Assembly: GCF_010668395.1 (NCBI RefSeq)
Contig: NZ_WUEY01000026.1
Location: 1-64,000 of the forward strand
Direction of reading: 5' to 3'
Length of the DNA stretch: 64,000 bases
Origin: Martinezella lusitana
GTDB taxonomy: Bacteria; Pseudomonadota; Alphaproteobacteria; Rhizobiales; Rhizobiaceae
A program made the position numbers and the translations under genes. Positions 62,743 to 64,000 of the stretch are shown piece after piece (position 1 is the first letter of the stretch; every line of letters starts with the position of its first letter). The notes beneath the pieces were generated by a model. The model was not told the DNA's origin, did no database searches, and saw only the letters and a program-made list of their open reading frames with translations.

Positions 62743-63288
62743 TTGATAGGCGATCGCAAACTCCACGCAGCTCAGCAAGAGGTGCAGGGTGGCCTTGTCG
62801 ACCATCTGAAAAGGTTGTGGCGTTACGGATATGTCCTGTCCCGGCAACGGGACGTGGCGGAGGATCTCGTGCAAGCCACCTGCCTGAGGGCGATCGAACG
62901 AGCCGCGCAGTATACGCCGGGCACCCGGCTGGACCGCTGGCTGTTTTCGATCCTGCATTCGATCTGGATCGACGAGGTGCGCGCCAGGCGCATTCGCCTG
63001 GGCGGAGGCATCGTCGACGCCGACTGCGTGCTCTTTGTCGATGGCGAGCACGAAAGCGAAACGCGCCTGATGGCAAATCAAGTCCTGAAGCTTGTCGACG
63101 GGCTTCCCGAAGCGCAGCGGAATGCGGTGTTCCTGGCCTATGTCGAAGGCCTTTCGTATAAGGAAATCGCCGAAGTCCTCGATATTCCGATCGGCACGGT
63201 CATGAGCCGTCTAGCGAATGCGCGTGCAAGACTTGCCGATATCGTCGCCGCAGCGAAAGAAACGCCGCTCCGGGAAAGGAGAGACTGA
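62743..63288 (+). CDS. ECF RNA polymerase sigma factor
   Basis: 181 residues from a TTG start (gagga about 10 bases upstream). Region 2: RQRDVAEDLVQATCLRAIER and LDRWLFSILHSIWIDEVRAR. Region 4: LPEAQRNAVFLAYVEGLSYK and EIAEVLDIPIGTVMSRLANA. The stop overlaps the next start (tgATG), the usual coupling with an anti-sigma gene. It likely drives its own promoter and that of the stress genes upstream. Confidence 0.92.
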   Translation: MIGDRKLHAAQQEVQGGLVDHLKRLWRYGYVLSRQRDVAEDLVQATCLRAIERAAQYTPGTRLDRWLFSILHSIWIDEVRARRIRLGGGIVDADCVLFVDGEHESETRLMANQVLKLVDGLPEAQRNAVFLAYVEGLSYKEIAEVLDIPIGTVMSRLANARARLADIVAAAKETPLRERRD

Positions 63289-64000
63289 TGCCGACCCATG
63301 TTGATCCGGCCTCGATGTCCGTCGACGAGTTGATTGTCGCCTATCTCGATGACGAGCTGGATGCCGCTGCAAAACTGGCCGTGGAAGATCGCTTGAACCG
63401 GGATAGCGCATTTTGCGACCGGTTCGAATTCCTGACCTCCAACTCTGTTCCGATGCATGCGGCCTTTGCGGCTCTTCTGGATGACGCACCCGTCGAGCGG
63501 ATGAAATCGGCCCTTCCCCCCTTGGACCGGATCGTCCCGGACCCGGCTTTGCCGAACCGGCGCCGCTTTCTCGCCGCCGCCTGCCTCGCGGCGGGAGCGG
63601 TCGCAGGCGGAGGCCTCGTCCGGCTTCTGTCATCGGGCGAAACCGGTTCCTCCCAGAATTGGAGGGCCGTGGTTGCCGATTATATGCAGCTCTATTCCGC
63701 GGATACGCTGAGCAATCTGAGCGATGATCCCGCAGTGAAGGCGGACCAGATTTCGAGGGTGGCCAGCGTCATGCAGCTGCCGCTGACGACGCAAGGCCTG
63801 ATGATTTCCGGCATACCCTTCAAGCGCGCTCAATTGCTGACATTCGACAGGAAGCCGCTGGCGCAGATCGCCTATCTCGACCCGAAATACGGCCCCCTCG
63901 CACTCTGCATCACGCATAGCAGCAAGGGGAAATCTGACTTTCAGAGGGAACAGCGGCTGGGGATGAATATCGTCTTCTGGTCGAGCGCCGATCATTCATT
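63288..64000 (+). CDS. Membrane anti-sigma factor (cut by the window edge)
   Basis: The frame is open from ATG 63288 to the end, 237 codons without a stop. An N-terminal cytoplasmic domain starts MPTHVDPASMSVDELIVAYL, followed by the zinc-free anti-sigma helix pattern (LDDELDAAAKLAVEDRL). NRRRFLAAACLAAGAVAGGG (residues 90-109) opens a membrane span to about 114, and a periplasmic domain of unknown type follows (QLPLTTQGLMISGIPFKRAQ). It holds the ECF factor inactive until a signal arrives. Confidence 0.85.
   Translation, partial: MPTHVDPASMSVDELIVAYLDDELDAAAKLAVEDRLNRDSAFCDRFEFLTSNSVPMHAAFAALLDDAPVERMKSALPPLDRIVPDPALPNRRRFLAAACLAAGAVAGGGLVRLLSSGETGSSQNWRAVVADYMQLYSADTLSNLSDDPAVKADQISRVASVMQLPLTTQGLMISGIPFKRAQLLTFDRKPLAQIAYLDPKYGPLALCITHSSKGKSDFQREQRLGMNIVFWSSADHS

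Noticed and set aside
1..64000. CRISPR arrays, tRNA or rRNA genes, insertion sequences, attachment sites
   Set aside because: I looked for regularly spaced repeats, cloverleaf segments and transposase motifs and saw none; the repeated sequences found are promoter-type motifs.

Overview
The window looks like a chromosome or chromid segment of an alphaproteobacterium of the order Hyphomicrobiales (Rhizobium, Agrobacterium, Ochrobactrum or Brucella type). The basis is the high GC, the many ABC uptake systems, the LysR, AraC and TetR regulators beside small catabolic operons, a poxvirus-type topoisomerase IB, and a porin-like C-terminus at the left edge. I saw no rRNA, tRNA, insertion sequence, phage gene or CRISPR array. 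The calls rest on reading the translations and motifs by eye; no database search was run.

Left third (1 to 28 kb). After the porin end and a terminator comes a same-strand block (458-11976). It holds an SsuD-like flavin monooxygenase, an acyl-CoA dehydrogenase-like flavoprotein, a ketopantoate reductase-like protein, a TetR regulator, a DsbA/HCCA-isomerase-like protein, a five-gene dipeptide-type ABC importer (with one double-ATPase protein) and a second luciferase-like monooxygenase. Two near-identical 33-bp elements, at equal distance from the first gene and from the importer, tie the two halves into one probable regulon. The best guess is uptake and oxidative cleavage of an organosulfur compound. 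Next come a topoisomerase IB and a leftward set (PaiB-like, alcohol dehydrogenase, M20 amidohydrolase, HSL-type esterase, AraC regulator), divergent from a polar amino-acid ABC importer; together they suggest use of an N-acyl or ester-blocked compound. A molybdenum hydroxylase follows ([2Fe-2S] subunit, triheme cytochrome c, Mo subunit) with a small XRE regulator in front and a convergent MFS carrier behind.

Middle and right (28 to 61 kb). This is an island of redox and electrophile-handling enzymes: a GST, two NTF2-like proteins, three small antibiotic-biosynthesis-monooxygenase (ABM) paralogues, four SDRs, two Old Yellow Enzymes, an alpha/beta hydrolase, a quinone-oxidoreductase-like MDR, two drug-type MFS pumps, an RND pump, two LysR regulators and an AraC regulator. 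At its centre (40.3-50.2 kb) are four paralogous giant regulators. Each has a PhoB-type winged helix, a STAND/NB-ARC-like ATPase and, except in the shortest, a TPR-like C-terminus; lengths are 451, 669, 926 and 953 residues. Several promoter motifs recur. TCAA-N5-TTCAATA lies 50-54 bases before all three ABM genes. A 20-mer (18/20 identical) lies at both promoters around the second LysR gene. An ACAAAGTCTTT motif links the first LysR promoter to two distant promoters. My reading is a quinone/electrophile response and efflux island run by STAND and LysR sensors; the inducers are unknown.

Right end (61 to 64 kb). A DUF3455 protein, a Tat-exported Mn-type superoxide dismutase, an ECF sigma factor and its membrane anti-sigma factor (cut by the window edge) form a probable envelope oxidative-stress locus.
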